From Methylophilaceae bacterium (lineage in GTDB: Bacteria > Pseudomonadota > Gammaproteobacteria > Burkholderiales > Methylophilaceae), in assembly GCA_017857755.1 (NCBI GenBank), contig JAFMCM010000011.1, positions 1-50,094 on the forward strand: a DNA stretch of 50,094 bases. The letters run 5' to 3'. Below the pieces are notes generated by a model. It was not told where the DNA came from, searched no databases, and worked only from the letters and a program-made list of their open reading frames with translations. Below, one piece after another: positions 8,620-16,834 of this stretch. Both the position numbers and the translations under genes were made by a program. Positions within the stretch are counted from its first letter, which is position 1, and each line of letters begins with the position of its first letter.

Positions 8620-9717
8620 CTATTTACACTCTGATTCTTTAATATTAGCTTCTACTGTTACACGACGGTTTGGTTGTAAGCACTCAATTAATGCCGCTCT
8701 AGGTTTAACACCGTTGCATTTAACAATTGGTGAAGCTTCACCGCGTCCTGTTGCCGTAATAAGATCAGGATTGACACCTTGCTCTACTAGATATTGGACA
8801 ACTTGGGCGGCACGACTTTCAGAAAGTTTTTGATTGTATTCAAAAGAACCGAGGTAATCTGTATGACCCGTCACCAGTACATTAGTGATGCCAGGATTGG
8901 CTTTGATTTTTTCTGCCGCAGCATTTAATTCTGCTTTACCTTCACTTTTGATGCTTGATTGATCAAATCCGAAGAGTTCAGCGGCATTAATCGTTAATGT
9001 GTCCAGTTTTTCTTCACACACTGCAGCAGGTTCTGGAGCAACAGGCGTTGCAACTGGCACTGGTGTTGGTTCAGGTACAATTGGCATTGGCGCTGGTTCT
9101 GGAGTGGCGGCTACGATGACTGGTGCTGGCGCGCCGAATCGGAAAATACCACCAATATTGAGTAAGGTGTTGCTAATAGAACCTGACTCTGTTGCATTAA
9201 TCCCACTAGTCACTCTGCCTCGACTAAACTGCTGGCGTAAATCAACTTGAACGCCAAAACGATCGGTAATTAAATATTGCGCGCCTAAGCCTACACTAGC
9301 TAACCATGATGTTTTCTTTCCATCAAGATTTACACCCGAAACAGTGTAGTCTAGATTATTACGCGTAACACCTAAGCCTGCTAAGATAAATGGACGGAAT
9401 TGATCACGACTGAACATGTATAACGCATCTAAACCAAGCTGTGTCGATTTATAGTCGCCACGGGTTGATGCGGTAAAATCTTCGCTATTATTGTTGTAAC
9501 CGAGACGAGCTTGCAAATCCCAGCTTTGATTTAACTCTTTGCCAATTGCAATAAAGCCACCCAAATCATGGTCTGCATCAAGATCACTATCTGTGTTCAT
9601 ATAGCTGACACCTGGTACAGCATACCAAGCACCACGGTACATATCTTCTGCCGACACTGATAGTGCTGTTAAACTGAGCGATGCAACGATAGCAAAACCA
9701 AGTATTTTTTTATTCAT
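8620..9717 (-). CDS. OmpA family outer membrane protein
   Basis: A 365-aa outer-membrane protein. It has a Sec signal peptide (MNKKILGFAIVASLSLTALSVSA, cut before EDMYRG), an N-terminal 8-strand beta-barrel to about residue 200 with alternating aromatic strands, a proline-rich hinge (APAPVIVAATPEPAPMP and on), and a C-terminal OmpA peptidoglycan-binding domain with GHTDYLGS, NQKLSESRAAQV and PNRRVTVE. It anchors the outer membrane to the cell wall. It stands alone between its own promoter (9768-9796) and a strong terminator. It ends in a cysteine two residues from the C-terminus, and CNGVKPRAALIEC adds another pair that may form a disulfide. Confidence 0.93.
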   Translation of the reverse strand: MNKKILGFAIVASLSLTALSVSAEDMYRGAWYAVPGVSYMNTDSDLDADHDLGGFIAIGKELNQSWDLQARLGYNNNSEDFTASTRGDYKSTQLGLDALYMFSRDQFRPFILAGLGVTRNNLDYTVSGVNLDGKKTSWLASVGLGAQYLITDRFGVQVDLRQQFSRGRVTSGINATESGSISNTLLNIGGIFRFGAPAPVIVAATPEPAPMPIVPEPTPVPVATPVAPEPAAVCEEKLDTLTINAAELFGFDQSSIKSEGKAELNAAAEKIKANPGITNVLVTGHTDYLGSFEYNQKLSESRAAQVVQYLVEQGVNPDLITATGRGEASPIVKCNGVKPRAALIECLQPNRRVTVEANIKESECK

Positions 9718-9767
9718 CTTAAATTCCTTTGAAGTTTACTGCTGGGTCAGTTTTAAAAATCCACCCA

Positions 9768-9796
9768 ACTATACTAAAATTACACGCTATATGCAA
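9768..9796 (-). promoter_or_regulatory. Probable sigma-70 promoter of the OmpA-like gene
   Basis: On the minus strand, -35 TTGCAT (9796-9791) and -10 TATAGT (9773-9768) are spaced by 17 bp. The start is predicted about 45 nt upstream of the ATG at 9717. It separates this gene from the cofactor operon behind it. Confidence 0.65.
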
Positions 9797-9824
9797 ACGT
9801 AGCGACTGGGTGAATGGCGTTTAA

Positions 9825-10511
9825 TTAATAGGGCTGGTAGGTTAACAGCTCATCTTTCACTTCAGTGATGCTTTTCGCCATCAGCCCAGCCGTTCGATCG
9901 TGATTAACACAAACGCCCCCACGCATTCCAATAAAGTTTGGTCTTAACGTCAACAATTCATCTAAGTGTGTTTTGTTTACAGACCCTGCTAAACCAGCAA
10001 CAAGCGAAGAAGCGTGGCAATCAGTCACAAAACGCGCTAGCACTTGAATGGGTTGCACTGATAATAATGTCGATTGCTTTAGCTGTGTATCAATCATTGC
10101 ACCATAAAAGCCGCTTTCCTTTAACTTTGGTATTAACGCAAAATCTAATGGCTGGTTCGCAAAGAAAACAGCCACTACTTGAATGCCTTGATGCGTTAAC
10201 TCACTTATTTTTTTAAAAAAATCAGGCTGATCAACTAACGCAGTCAACGCTATTTTGACAATATCAACCCCTAAGCCTGCATATACACGAATATCTTGCA
10301 TCAAGTCATCTACGCTAGCATGCATTTCACCAACAGTGGCGCTGATTGAAGTGCTGCCGTCTATGTCTTGCACAATTTGCTTTACAATTTCTAGGTTTAA
10401 AGCACCTAATGCACCAACATCAGGGTCTTTTAAATCAATTAAATCAGCACCTGCATGTCTGGCTATTTTTGATTCTTCTACATCTTTAACACTGATTAAC
10501 AGTTGCGTCAT
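9825..10511 (-). CDS. mfnB: (5-formylfuran-3-yl)methyl phosphate synthase (methylofuran pathway)
   Basis: UPF0264/MfnB family, a TIM-barrel enzyme that condenses two glyceraldehyde-3-phosphate molecules into the furan precursor of methanofuran or methylofuran. The 228-aa protein keeps the Schiff-base lysine K28 in DLIDLKDP, K86 in DIVKIAL, D141 and K145 in MIDTQLK, and the phosphate-binding loops GLAGSV and GMRGGVC. It is archaeal-type and in bacteria restricted mostly to methylotrophs that use H4MPT and the Fhc complex, which is encoded about 27 kb away here. Its start overlaps the DUF447 stop (ATGA). Confidence 0.9.
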   Translation of the reverse strand: MTQLLISVKDVEESKIARHAGADLIDLKDPDVGALGALNLEIVKQIVQDIDGSTSISATVGEMHASVDDLMQDIRVYAGLGVDIVKIALTALVDQPDFFKKISELTHQGIQVVAVFFANQPLDFALIPKLKESGFYGAMIDTQLKQSTLLSVQPIQVLARFVTDCHASSLVAGLAGSVNKTHLDELLTLRPNFIGMRGGVCVNHDRTAGLMAKSITEVKDELLTYQPY

Positions 10512-11071
10512 CTTGTATTTTCTTGATAGTACTGGTTAATTTTTGTGACGAGCCAACCCCAAGCTTCCTGCTCACGTTCACCTGCTGTTTTATCGATTGC
10601 TATTTGTAAATAAGCCATTTCTGACTGAATTTTTTCTGCTGGTAGCAAATGTAGACGACTGGCTAGTACTGCTAACTCAATCACAGCGGCTTGTGCGCGA
10701 TTAAACCCTTTGAATCCCGCGTGATGTTGTGTTTCAACTGTCTGCAAAAGCAATTGTGGTCGCTCCGCGTCTTCGCGCACTTCAATGAGTGAGAGCTCAA
10801 CGTGACTTAGGCTGTTTGCTAGTCTAAATCCTTTTATTTGATTTGCTGGCAATAAGTGCCAAGGCTGTCGTTGAGTTAAAGCGCCTGCAAATATACGGAC
10901 ATCATCCGTTAGGTTCATCGTGGCTGTTTTTACTGCCAAAATATTATGCAATGTTGTTGACGGTTTATAGGGTGAAATCATCACCAAATCACCTTCATAT
11001 TGAATTCCAAAAGGTGTGACATGCGCCATGCCCTCTTCATCGGTGCTGACAATGATTGTTTCAAAGATCAT
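10508..11071 (-). CDS. DUF447 family protein, archaeal-type
   Basis: A 187-aa DUF447 protein. It starts IFETIIVSTDEEGMAHVTPFGIQ, which resembles the split-barrel flavin-binding fold, then has DVRIFAGALTQR and an all-helical C-terminal part with FKGFNRAQAAVIELAVLASRLHLL. In methylotrophs, genes of this family cluster with H4MPT/methylofuran genes and have been linked to cofactor synthesis; the exact reaction is not known to me. It overlaps the upstream pterin-binding protein gene by 11 nt and mfnB by 4 nt, so all are translationally coupled. Confidence 0.85.
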   Translation of the reverse strand: MIFETIIVSTDEEGMAHVTPFGIQYEGDLVMISPYKPSTTLHNILAVKTATMNLTDDVRIFAGALTQRQPWHLLPANQIKGFRLANSLSHVELSLIEVREDAERPQLLLQTVETQHHAGFKGFNRAQAAVIELAVLASRLHLLPAEKIQSEMAYLQIAIDKTAGEREQEAWGWLVTKINQYYQENTR

Positions 11072-12476
11072 TTTTTTTAAGCTTCTTTTCCGCCAACGAA
11101 GCTTGTCTATGGTTCTGCTTTGCTTGCTGGTTGTCGGTAAGCGCTATGCCCCAAGTTAGCGCTTCATCTTGGATATAGCGTTTTTTTAATTGCCAGGCGA
11201 TTTGTGCTCGACCAAGCTCAACACCTAAATAAAATGCATGGGAAGCATCTTGTTCAACACCCAGTTTAGGGTAGAAAACAAAGGGGTCAACGGCCAATTG
11301 GTGTCCGTCTCGATTAAACACATGTACCCCAGCCTCACTGACCATGATTCTAAAACTGGGGTCTTTGATTTGTACCGCGATTTCATCAACTTCGGCCGCA
11401 GTATAGGGAAACGGCTTTCGATCATGTAAGCCTAATAAGCGGTTACCATAACCCCGCGGCAGTCGATTATCTTGCTTTGCACGATACATAATTCTTCTAG
11501 CAGCATCCGCTTCAGCAATCGCATTCATCGCATGAGGGCTAACCGATGTAGCCAATACTGCGTTGATATTCATTTCACTAATAAGACCAAACAGGATGGC
11601 ATTAATGCCAGTAGTATCGGCATCAGTCAACTCTGTCAAATTACCAACACCCATCATGATGTTGATATCAGGATATTTTTTGCGCAATTGGTGGTAGCGT
11701 ACAATGGAATCAGATAAGCCAAAATGAATTGGGTCTAAAATTGCATCGGCAATAAAGGGCTTATGATGTTTTAAACAATGTTCAATGGCACGATATAAAG
11801 ACGCCATATTGCCAGGTTTTGCTGGAATGAGAATGGGTGTCGATGGCACTTCATCGGCTATCCATAGCGTTTTTTCTGTCAAACTGAGTAAGTAGTCTGC
11901 GCCAGCATGACCCGCCAACAACAATTCATCGGGCTGAATAGAGTCGACACTGACTTTAAATCCATTACTTTTAAGCAGGCGAATAGATTCGGCTAAATGA
12001 TTAAAAGGTTGATTGGGCAAACATCCTAAATCAATAACGTTTGCGCCTTGCGTTCTATAATGCTCAGCTTTAGCTAATATAGCTGCTGGACTCAAGTCAG
12101 GCGCATCTACAATTTCTGCAAAAATCTCAACACTGTGCAAACTTAAATCGGGCTTCATACCTTGTTGACCAAAATATTGTGGTAAATCCTTTAAATCTTC
12201 AGGCCCCCGCTCAGCAGGAATACCGTATTGCCGATGTAACAAGCTCAAATCACCTTGACATAAACCTGGCAATATCATTTTGTTAGCATCGCCCACATTT
12301 TTTAAACGTTTTGCGATTAACTCGGGCGTCATCAAGGCTGCAACTGATACGCCGACTTGTTCAATTCGATATTTAAACAAGGGTGTTTTACTATTGACTT
12401 GAATGTTTTGCAACACTTTATCTAAGCTTTTTTCCGCCAGCTTGCCCGTCACAAATAGTAAATGATCTGTTGTCAT
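11061..12476 (-). CDS. Dihydropteroate synthase-related pterin-binding protein (DUF6513-type)
   Basis: A 471-aa protein. The N-terminal domain (1-110, LLFVTGKLAEKSLDKVLQNI) resembles DUF6513, followed by a pterin-binding TIM barrel of the dihydropteroate synthase type (about 120-360: GANVIDLGCLPNQ, KVSVDSIQPDE, INIMMGVGNLTEL). The C-terminal region PFVFYPKLGVEQDASHAFYLGVELGRAQIAW is typical of archaeal-type homologues. It is not the folate enzyme FolP: it is larger and lies in the methylofuran/H4MPT-type operon. A role in methanopterin synthesis is inferred from context and fold. It overlaps both neighbouring genes. Confidence 0.85.
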   Translation of the reverse strand: MTTDHLLFVTGKLAEKSLDKVLQNIQVNSKTPLFKYRIEQVGVSVAALMTPELIAKRLKNVGDANKMILPGLCQGDLSLLHRQYGIPAERGPEDLKDLPQYFGQQGMKPDLSLHSVEIFAEIVDAPDLSPAAILAKAEHYRTQGANVIDLGCLPNQPFNHLAESIRLLKSNGFKVSVDSIQPDELLLAGHAGADYLLSLTEKTLWIADEVPSTPILIPAKPGNMASLYRAIEHCLKHHKPFIADAILDPIHFGLSDSIVRYHQLRKKYPDINIMMGVGNLTELTDADTTGINAILFGLISEMNINAVLATSVSPHAMNAIAEADAARRIMYRAKQDNRLPRGYGNRLLGLHDRKPFPYTAAEVDEIAVQIKDPSFRIMVSEAGVHVFNRDGHQLAVDPFVFYPKLGVEQDASHAFYLGVELGRAQIAWQLKKRYIQDEALTWGIALTDNQQAKQNHRQASLAEKKLKKNDL

Positions 12477-13045
12477 ATTGTTGAGTGATTAAGCAATCGC
12501 TGTTGAACGGCGATTTGCAGGGCTTCAATGCTCGCAACAACTTCAGTTGCTTCAAATTGTGCTAACTTTTGCACATTATCTAAGTCAATTTTGCGCGGGT
12601 AGACTTTCACTATATTATCTTTTGGTGCTTCGGATTCCAATTCTGGTGCTGTGTCACATGCAAATACGATACTTGTAACGCGTGTTTTACCCGCTTGGGC
12701 GTATAAGTTACTGACTAAACTGTCTGAAAATCCATAAGCCATCTTGGCAATTGTATTAGATGTGACGGGCGCAATAACCAAGGTGTGGTATTGTCCTTTA
12801 TAAAAAAACTCAACGGGGACACTACTCGCTGTTTTGTCTTGAAAAATACGGTGCCCCATTGCCTCAAGCGCTGACTGAAATCCATATTGCTTAATAATTT
12901 CAGCTGCTGCTCTACTTAGAAAAACGTCCACATCTTGAATGGAAGCTAATATTTGCAAAGACTCTCGCAAATAATGTCCGGAACCAGTAATCGCCCATGC
13001 TAGTTTTTTATTGTGATCTTCCAATATCAATCTTTCATTTTCCAA
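12473..13045 (-). CDS. Flavoprotein, probable dihydromethanopterin reductase (DmrB-like)
   Basis: A 190-aa protein of the flavoprotein (FMN-binding, Rossmann-like) family. AWAITGSGHYLRESL near the N-terminus, DVFLSRAAAEI, APVTSNTIAKMAYGFSDSLVSNL and a C-terminal IVFACDT...KVYPRKIDL are visible. Homologues from Burkholderia and Methanosarcina (DmrB) reduce dihydromethanopterin to H4MPT, which suits this operon. The start is uncertain: the first candidate is a TTG (13045) without a good ribosome binding site, and TTG codons 5 and 7 residues later are alternatives. It is the first gene of the operon, behind a 22-bp palindrome. Confidence 0.75.
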   Translation of the reverse strand: MENERLILEDHNKKLAWAITGSGHYLRESLQILASIQDVDVFLSRAAAEIIKQYGFQSALEAMGHRIFQDKTASSVPVEFFYKGQYHTLVIAPVTSNTIAKMAYGFSDSLVSNLYAQAGKTRVTSIVFACDTAPELESEAPKDNIVKVYPRKIDLDNVQKLAQFEATEVVASIEALQIAVQQRLLNHSTI

Positions 13046-13077
13046 TCTGTTTGAGCTTATCCAATAAGCCTGTAAAA

Positions 13078-13135
13078 ATCAACATCTAGACCATCAACAT
13101 CCAGACTGGGGTGTTGAATCATCATGATGATTCAA
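13078..13135. promoter_or_regulatory. Operator-like region of the cofactor operon: direct repeats plus 22-bp palindrome
   Basis: ATCAACATCTAGAC (13078-13091) is repeated as ATCAACATCCAGAC (13093-13106), 13 of 14 identical with a 15-bp period. Next to it TTGAATCATCA and its exact complement form a perfect 22-bp palindrome (13114-13135). The palindrome lacks a T-run on either side, so it is not a terminator. It lies 69-90 bp before the first gene of the operon, between that gene and the purA terminator. Confidence 0.6.
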
Positions 13136-13138
13136 ACT

Positions 13139-13173
13139 AAAAAAAATAGGTCGCTTTCAACAGGCGACCTATT
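13139..13173 (-). terminator. Rho-independent terminator of purA
   Basis: On the minus strand AATAGGTCGC, loop CTGTTGAAA, GCGACCTATT, then a T-run (plus-strand A-run 13139-13146). It lies about 20 nt after the purA stop and closes the hfq-to-purA block. Confidence 0.9.
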
Positions 13174-13192
13174 CAAACATTAGATCACTATG

Positions 13193-14536
13193 TTAGCTAA
13201 AGGGATGTTCAATCACGATGGTTTCATCACGCTCAGGGCCTGTTGAAACAATAGCAATAGGCACGCCACAAAGCGCCTCTAAACGCTTTAGGTAATGTTG
13301 TGCATTTTTAGGTAAGCCATCCCATGTTTTAACGCCAAAAGTGCTTTCAGTCCACCCAGGCACGGTTTCATAAATTGGGGTGCAACCTTCAACATCGTCT
13401 GCACCAACTGGAAGTAAATCCATTTGTTTACCGTTTAGTTCATAGCCTGTACAGATATTAATGGTTTTAATGCCATCCATCACATCCAACTTAGTGATAC
13501 ACAAACCCGTCAAACCATTAATCATCGCTGAACGACGCAAAGCAGCCGCGTCAAACCAACCGCAACGACGTTTACGTTTGGTGACGGTGCCGTATTCTTG
13601 GCCAACAACAGACATTTGAGTGCCAGGTTCACCTTCTGTTTCAATATCAAGTTCACTTGGAAATGGCCCGCCACCAACCCGCGTGGTATAAGCTTTAGTA
13701 ATGCCTAATACGTAATGCAACATATTGGCGCCAACACCAGTACCAGCCGAGGCTTGGCCTGCAATACAATTACTCGATGTGACATAAGGATATGTCCCAT
13801 GATCAATATCCAGTAAAGTACCTTGTGCGCCTTCAAATAATAAACGATCCCCTCGATCATAAGCTCCATAAAGCGCTGCTGAGATATCTGCTACTAAAGG
13901 TTTTAAAGCCTCAGCATGTTGCATGCTTAAGGCTAATTGCGCATCGTAATCCACTGGTTCAGCATCAAGGTAATGCGTTAATACAAAATTATGATAATCG
14001 ACCACTTCTTTTAATTTTTCAGCAAAGCGCTCAGGATAGAACAAGTCATAAACACGCAATGCTCTACGAGCCACTTTATCTTCATATGTAGGACCGATGC
14101 CTTTACCCGTTGTCCCTATCTTTTTGTCTGGGCTTCGTTTTGCTTCTCGCGCTAAATCAACAGCCACATGGCAATTTAAAATCAATGGGCAACCTGGACT
14201 GATTTTCAAACGATTTTTAACCGCTAAGCCATCTTTTTCTAATGTTTCAATTTCTTTAAGTAAATGTCCTGCATCTAAAACCACGCCATTACCGATATAG
14301 CAGTTCACACCAGCTCTCACGATACCAGATGGCACTAGATTAAGTTTGTAGACACGTTGCGCGTCTCCCTGTCCAACCACTAAGGTATGTCCCGCATTGT
14401 GGCCGCCTTGAAATCGCACTACACCCTGCGCATCATCAGTTAACCAGTCAACGATTTTACCTTTACCTTCGTCACCCCATTGCGTGCCAATAACGACAAC
14501 ATTCTTTCCTGTATTTTTCACTGTATTATTTGCCAT
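13193..14536 (-). CDS. purA: Adenylosuccinate synthetase
   Basis: GTP-dependent enzyme of AMP synthesis from IMP. The 447-aa protein has the P-loop-like [16 protein letters not shown] (about 17-32), [33 protein letters not shown] and the C-terminal [12 protein letters not shown] short N-terminal extension of about 10 residues ([12 protein letters not shown]) precedes the conserved start and the ATG is well placed. It follows hisZ by 10 nt, as is usual in betaproteobacteria, and ends at a strong terminator. Confidence 0.98.
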   Translation of the reverse strand: MANNTVKNTGKNVVVIGTQWGDEGKGKIVDWLTDDAQGVVRFQGGHNAGHTLVVGQGDAQRVYKLNLVPSGIVRAGVNCYIGNGVVLDAGHLLKEIETLEKDGLAVKNRLKISPGCPLILNCHVAVDLAREAKRSPDKKIGTTGKGIGPTYEDKVARRALRVYDLFYPERFAEKLKEVVDYHNFVLTHYLDAEPVDYDAQLALSMQHAEALKPLVADISAALYGAYDRGDRLLFEGAQGTLLDIDHGTYPYVTSSNCIAGQASAGTGVGANMLHYVLGITKAYTTRVGGGPFPSELDIETEGEPGTQMSVVGQEYGTVTKRKRRCGWFDAAALRRSAMINGLTGLCITKLDVMDGIKTINICTGYELNGKQMDLLPVGADDVEGCTPIYETVPGWTESTFGVKTWDGLPKNAQHYLKRLEALCGVPIAIVSTGPERDETIVIEHPFS

Positions 14537-14546
14537 AATGTACTAT

Positions 14547-15719
14547 TTAATTAAATTTTGAGTTGCTTATTGACACGACTTGCCATTCACCATTTTGCTG
14601 TTCTAACGCTCTATCACAGTTCAGTTCTGATAAATCGGTTTGATCATTTGGTAATGCTTGAATGACGATTTCACCCATATCTCGCAACGCTTCAATTGCT
14701 GCTTGTAAGGTAACATCATCCCCTTGTGGTGCGAGGATTCCTTTTGCAAGTGTTGCTGCGTTGAGAGCCGTTACTACACCGCGCAAGTCTAGACTGAATC
14801 CAGTCGCGGGGCGTGCTCTACCAAAAGCAACACCAACTTCATCATATCGCCCACCAAGCGCTAATGGGCCAGAATAACTTTGTGCATAAGCAGCAAACAC
14901 TAAACCGCTATGATAGTGATAGCCGCGTAATTCGCTCAAATCAAACCCAATCTGCACATTGAGGTGATTGAGCTTGTCGGCAACGACTGTTAGTTCATGC
15001 AATGCTTTTTGAATATTTGGCAATGGCGGCAGAATAGCTTGTGCGCGCACTAACACAGACACATCCCCGTTTAAATCCGTTAAGTCAATGAGTGCTTGTT
15101 GAATTGTTTTGTCTAAACCATGCGCCAAGTCAGCGACTAAGGTTTTATCTTTACTTAATAAGGCACCGTAAAGCGCTTCTTCTAATGCTGCATCAATCGC
15201 GCCCGCTTCAATTAAACTCTCAAATAAGCCCACATGACTAAAATCAACATGCAACTTGTCTAATCCAATCGCTTGGAGCGCTTTTATCATTAAGCGTTGA
15301 ATCTCGACATCACTTTCAACGCTTGCGTGCCCAAACAACTCAGCACCTACTTGAAAAGGCTCTCGCGTTCTTGCAAGACCGCTGGGTGTTGTTTGCAAGA
15401 CAGTGCCCGCATAACAAAGCCTTGCAATACCTTGGTGATTCAACATATGGGCATCAATTCTTGCCGCCTGCGGCGTTGTGTCTGCACGCAACCCCATCAT
15501 CCGCCCAGTAAGCTGGTCAACCACTTTAAAGGTTGCCGTATCCAACTTGCTTCCAGTGCCTGTGATCAAAGATTCTACATATTCTAATGTAGGAGGCATG
15601 ACATATTGATAGCCGTGGACTTTAAACAAATCCAGCAGTTGTCGACGTAAACACTCAATGCGACCAGCCTCTGCTGGCATCACATCTTCTATAAATTCGG
15701 GGAGTAACCAATTTCGCAT
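14547..15719 (-). CDS. hisZ: ATP phosphoribosyltransferase regulatory subunit
   Basis: Histidyl-tRNA-synthetase-like regulator that binds short-form HisG in histidine synthesis. The 390-aa protein starts MRNWLLPEFIEDVMPAEAGRIE. It has class II motif 2 LRADTTPQAARIDAHML and LCYAGTVLQ, and the glycine-rich ALGGRYDEVGVAFGRARPATGFSLDLR. It lacks the anticodon-binding domain of real HisS, which is encoded separately at 31829-33109. HisG is not in this window. Confidence 0.95.
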   Translation of the reverse strand: MRNWLLPEFIEDVMPAEAGRIECLRRQLLDLFKVHGYQYVMPPTLEYVESLITGTGSKLDTATFKVVDQLTGRMMGLRADTTPQAARIDAHMLNHQGIARLCYAGTVLQTTPSGLARTREPFQVGAELFGHASVESDVEIQRLMIKALQAIGLDKLHVDFSHVGLFESLIEAGAIDAALEEALYGALLSKDKTLVADLAHGLDKTIQQALIDLTDLNGDVSVLVRAQAILPPLPNIQKALHELTVVADKLNHLNVQIGFDLSELRGYHYHSGLVFAAYAQSYSGPLALGGRYDEVGVAFGRARPATGFSLDLRGVVTALNAATLAKGILAPQGDDVTLQAAIEALRDMGEIVIQALPNDQTDLSELNCDRALEQQNGEWQVVSISNSKFN

Positions 15720-15772
15720 GCGGGTATTATACTGTTAAACGGGCTAAACATCGCACATCAATCGCGTTCTCA

Positions 15773-15958
15773 TTAGTGATTTAAAAATAACACCAACATT
15801 CCACCAGCGATTGACAGCAGTCCAATAAAGCGTAATTGTCCATCTTTTAACGCAATCATACGTTTGAATGTTTCACGCCAAGCCTGCGGTGCAACCAAAG
15901 GTAATAAGCTTTCAATCACGAGCATCAAGCCCAATGCCGCAAGCAAGTTACTATGCAT
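15773..15958 (-). CDS. DUF2065 small membrane protein (YjeT-like)
   Basis: A 61-aa protein with two transmembrane helices: LLAALGLMLVIESLLPLVAP and FIGLLSIAGGMLVLFLNH, separated by QAWRETFKRMIALKDGQLR. This is the DUF2065 pattern. It lies 2 nt after hflC, where the family is typically found, so a link with the HflKC complex is likely although its function is unknown. Confidence 0.9.
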   Translation of the reverse strand: MHSNLLAALGLMLVIESLLPLVAPQAWRETFKRMIALKDGQLRFIGLLSIAGGMLVLFLNH

Positions 15959-15960
15959 AT

Positions 15961-16833
15961 TTACTGTCCGTTTGCGGCGCGTAAATATTTAAAGAAATCA
16001 GAACTCGGGTCTAATACCATCACGTCAGACTTGTTCTTGAAGCTATTTTTGTACGCTTCAGTGCTGCGATAGAATGCATAAAACTCTGGGCTCTTACCAT
16101 ATGCTTTGGCATAAACTTGAGTTGCAATTGCGTCGCCTTCACCCTTGGTGTTTTGCGCATCACGGAAGGCTTCAGCAATAATGACTTCTCTTTGCTTATC
16201 TGCATCCGCACGAATCTTTTCAGAAGCGGCGGCGCCTTCTGAGCGCAATTGATTAGCAATTCTTTTACGTTCTGATGTCATACGGTCAAATACAGACTTA
16301 CTAATTTCCTCAGAGTAATCAACACGCTTTAAACGTACGTCAACCACTTGAATACCAATTTGACTCGCTTCTACATCCGCTTTTTTGCGTAGATTATCCA
16401 TAATTGCAGTACGTTCTCCGGCAATCACATCGTGTACCGTCCGCACCCCAAATTCAGCGCGTAAACCAGCATTAACTACTTTTGCTAAACGATCTTCTGC
16501 GGCTGCTTCACCACCCTCTTTGATGGATACATAGTATTTTGCGGGATCGATAATGCGCCATTTTACAAATGAATCAACCAGCATGTATTTATTTTCACTG
16601 GTAATAAATTTGGCAGGTGCTTCTCCATCTAAAGTGACAATACGTTTATCAAAATATTTAACGCTTTCAACAAAGGGAAGCTTAGCGTAAAGCCCTGGTT
16701 CTTTCTTGATTTTAACGATTTGTCCTAATCGGAACACCAAAGCATACTCGCGTTGATCGACTGTGTATAAAGACATATTTGTTAACACGAGACCGATAAA
16801 GGCACTGAATAAAATAATTCCAAGATTTTTCAT
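15961..16833 (-). CDS. hflC: HflC, modulator of FtsH protease
   Basis: SPFH/prohibitin protein that forms the HflKC cage around FtsH in the inner membrane. The 290-aa form starts MKNLGIILFSAFIGLVLTN with one transmembrane helix, then the SPFH domain (YTVDQREYALVFRLGQIVKI), a long alpha-helical region with EEISKSVFDRMTSERKRIANQLRSEG and a C-terminal YRSTEAYKNSF. I chose the ATG at 16833 because it begins the membrane helix and follows a GAGAG ribosome binding site within the hflK end; an upstream in-frame start at 16851 lies inside hflK. The intergenic gap is one base. Confidence 0.96.
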   Translation of the reverse strand: MKNLGIILFSAFIGLVLTNMSLYTVDQREYALVFRLGQIVKIKKEPGLYAKLPFVESVKYFDKRIVTLDGEAPAKFITSENKYMLVDSFVKWRIIDPAKYYVSIKEGGEAAAEDRLAKVVNAGLRAEFGVRTVHDVIAGERTAIMDNLRKKADVEASQIGIQVVDVRLKRVDYSEEISKSVFDRMTSERKRIANQLRSEGAAASEKIRADADKQREVIIAEAFRDAQNTKGEGDAIATQVYAKAYGKSPEFYAFYRSTEAYKNSFKNKSDVMVLDPSSDFFKYLRAANGQ

Positions 16834-16834
16834 A

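Noticed and set aside
8999..9250. Gly/Thr/Ala-rich plus-strand frame
   Set aside because: It is the antisense of the proline/alanine hinge of the OmpA-like gene, with no start signal or family.
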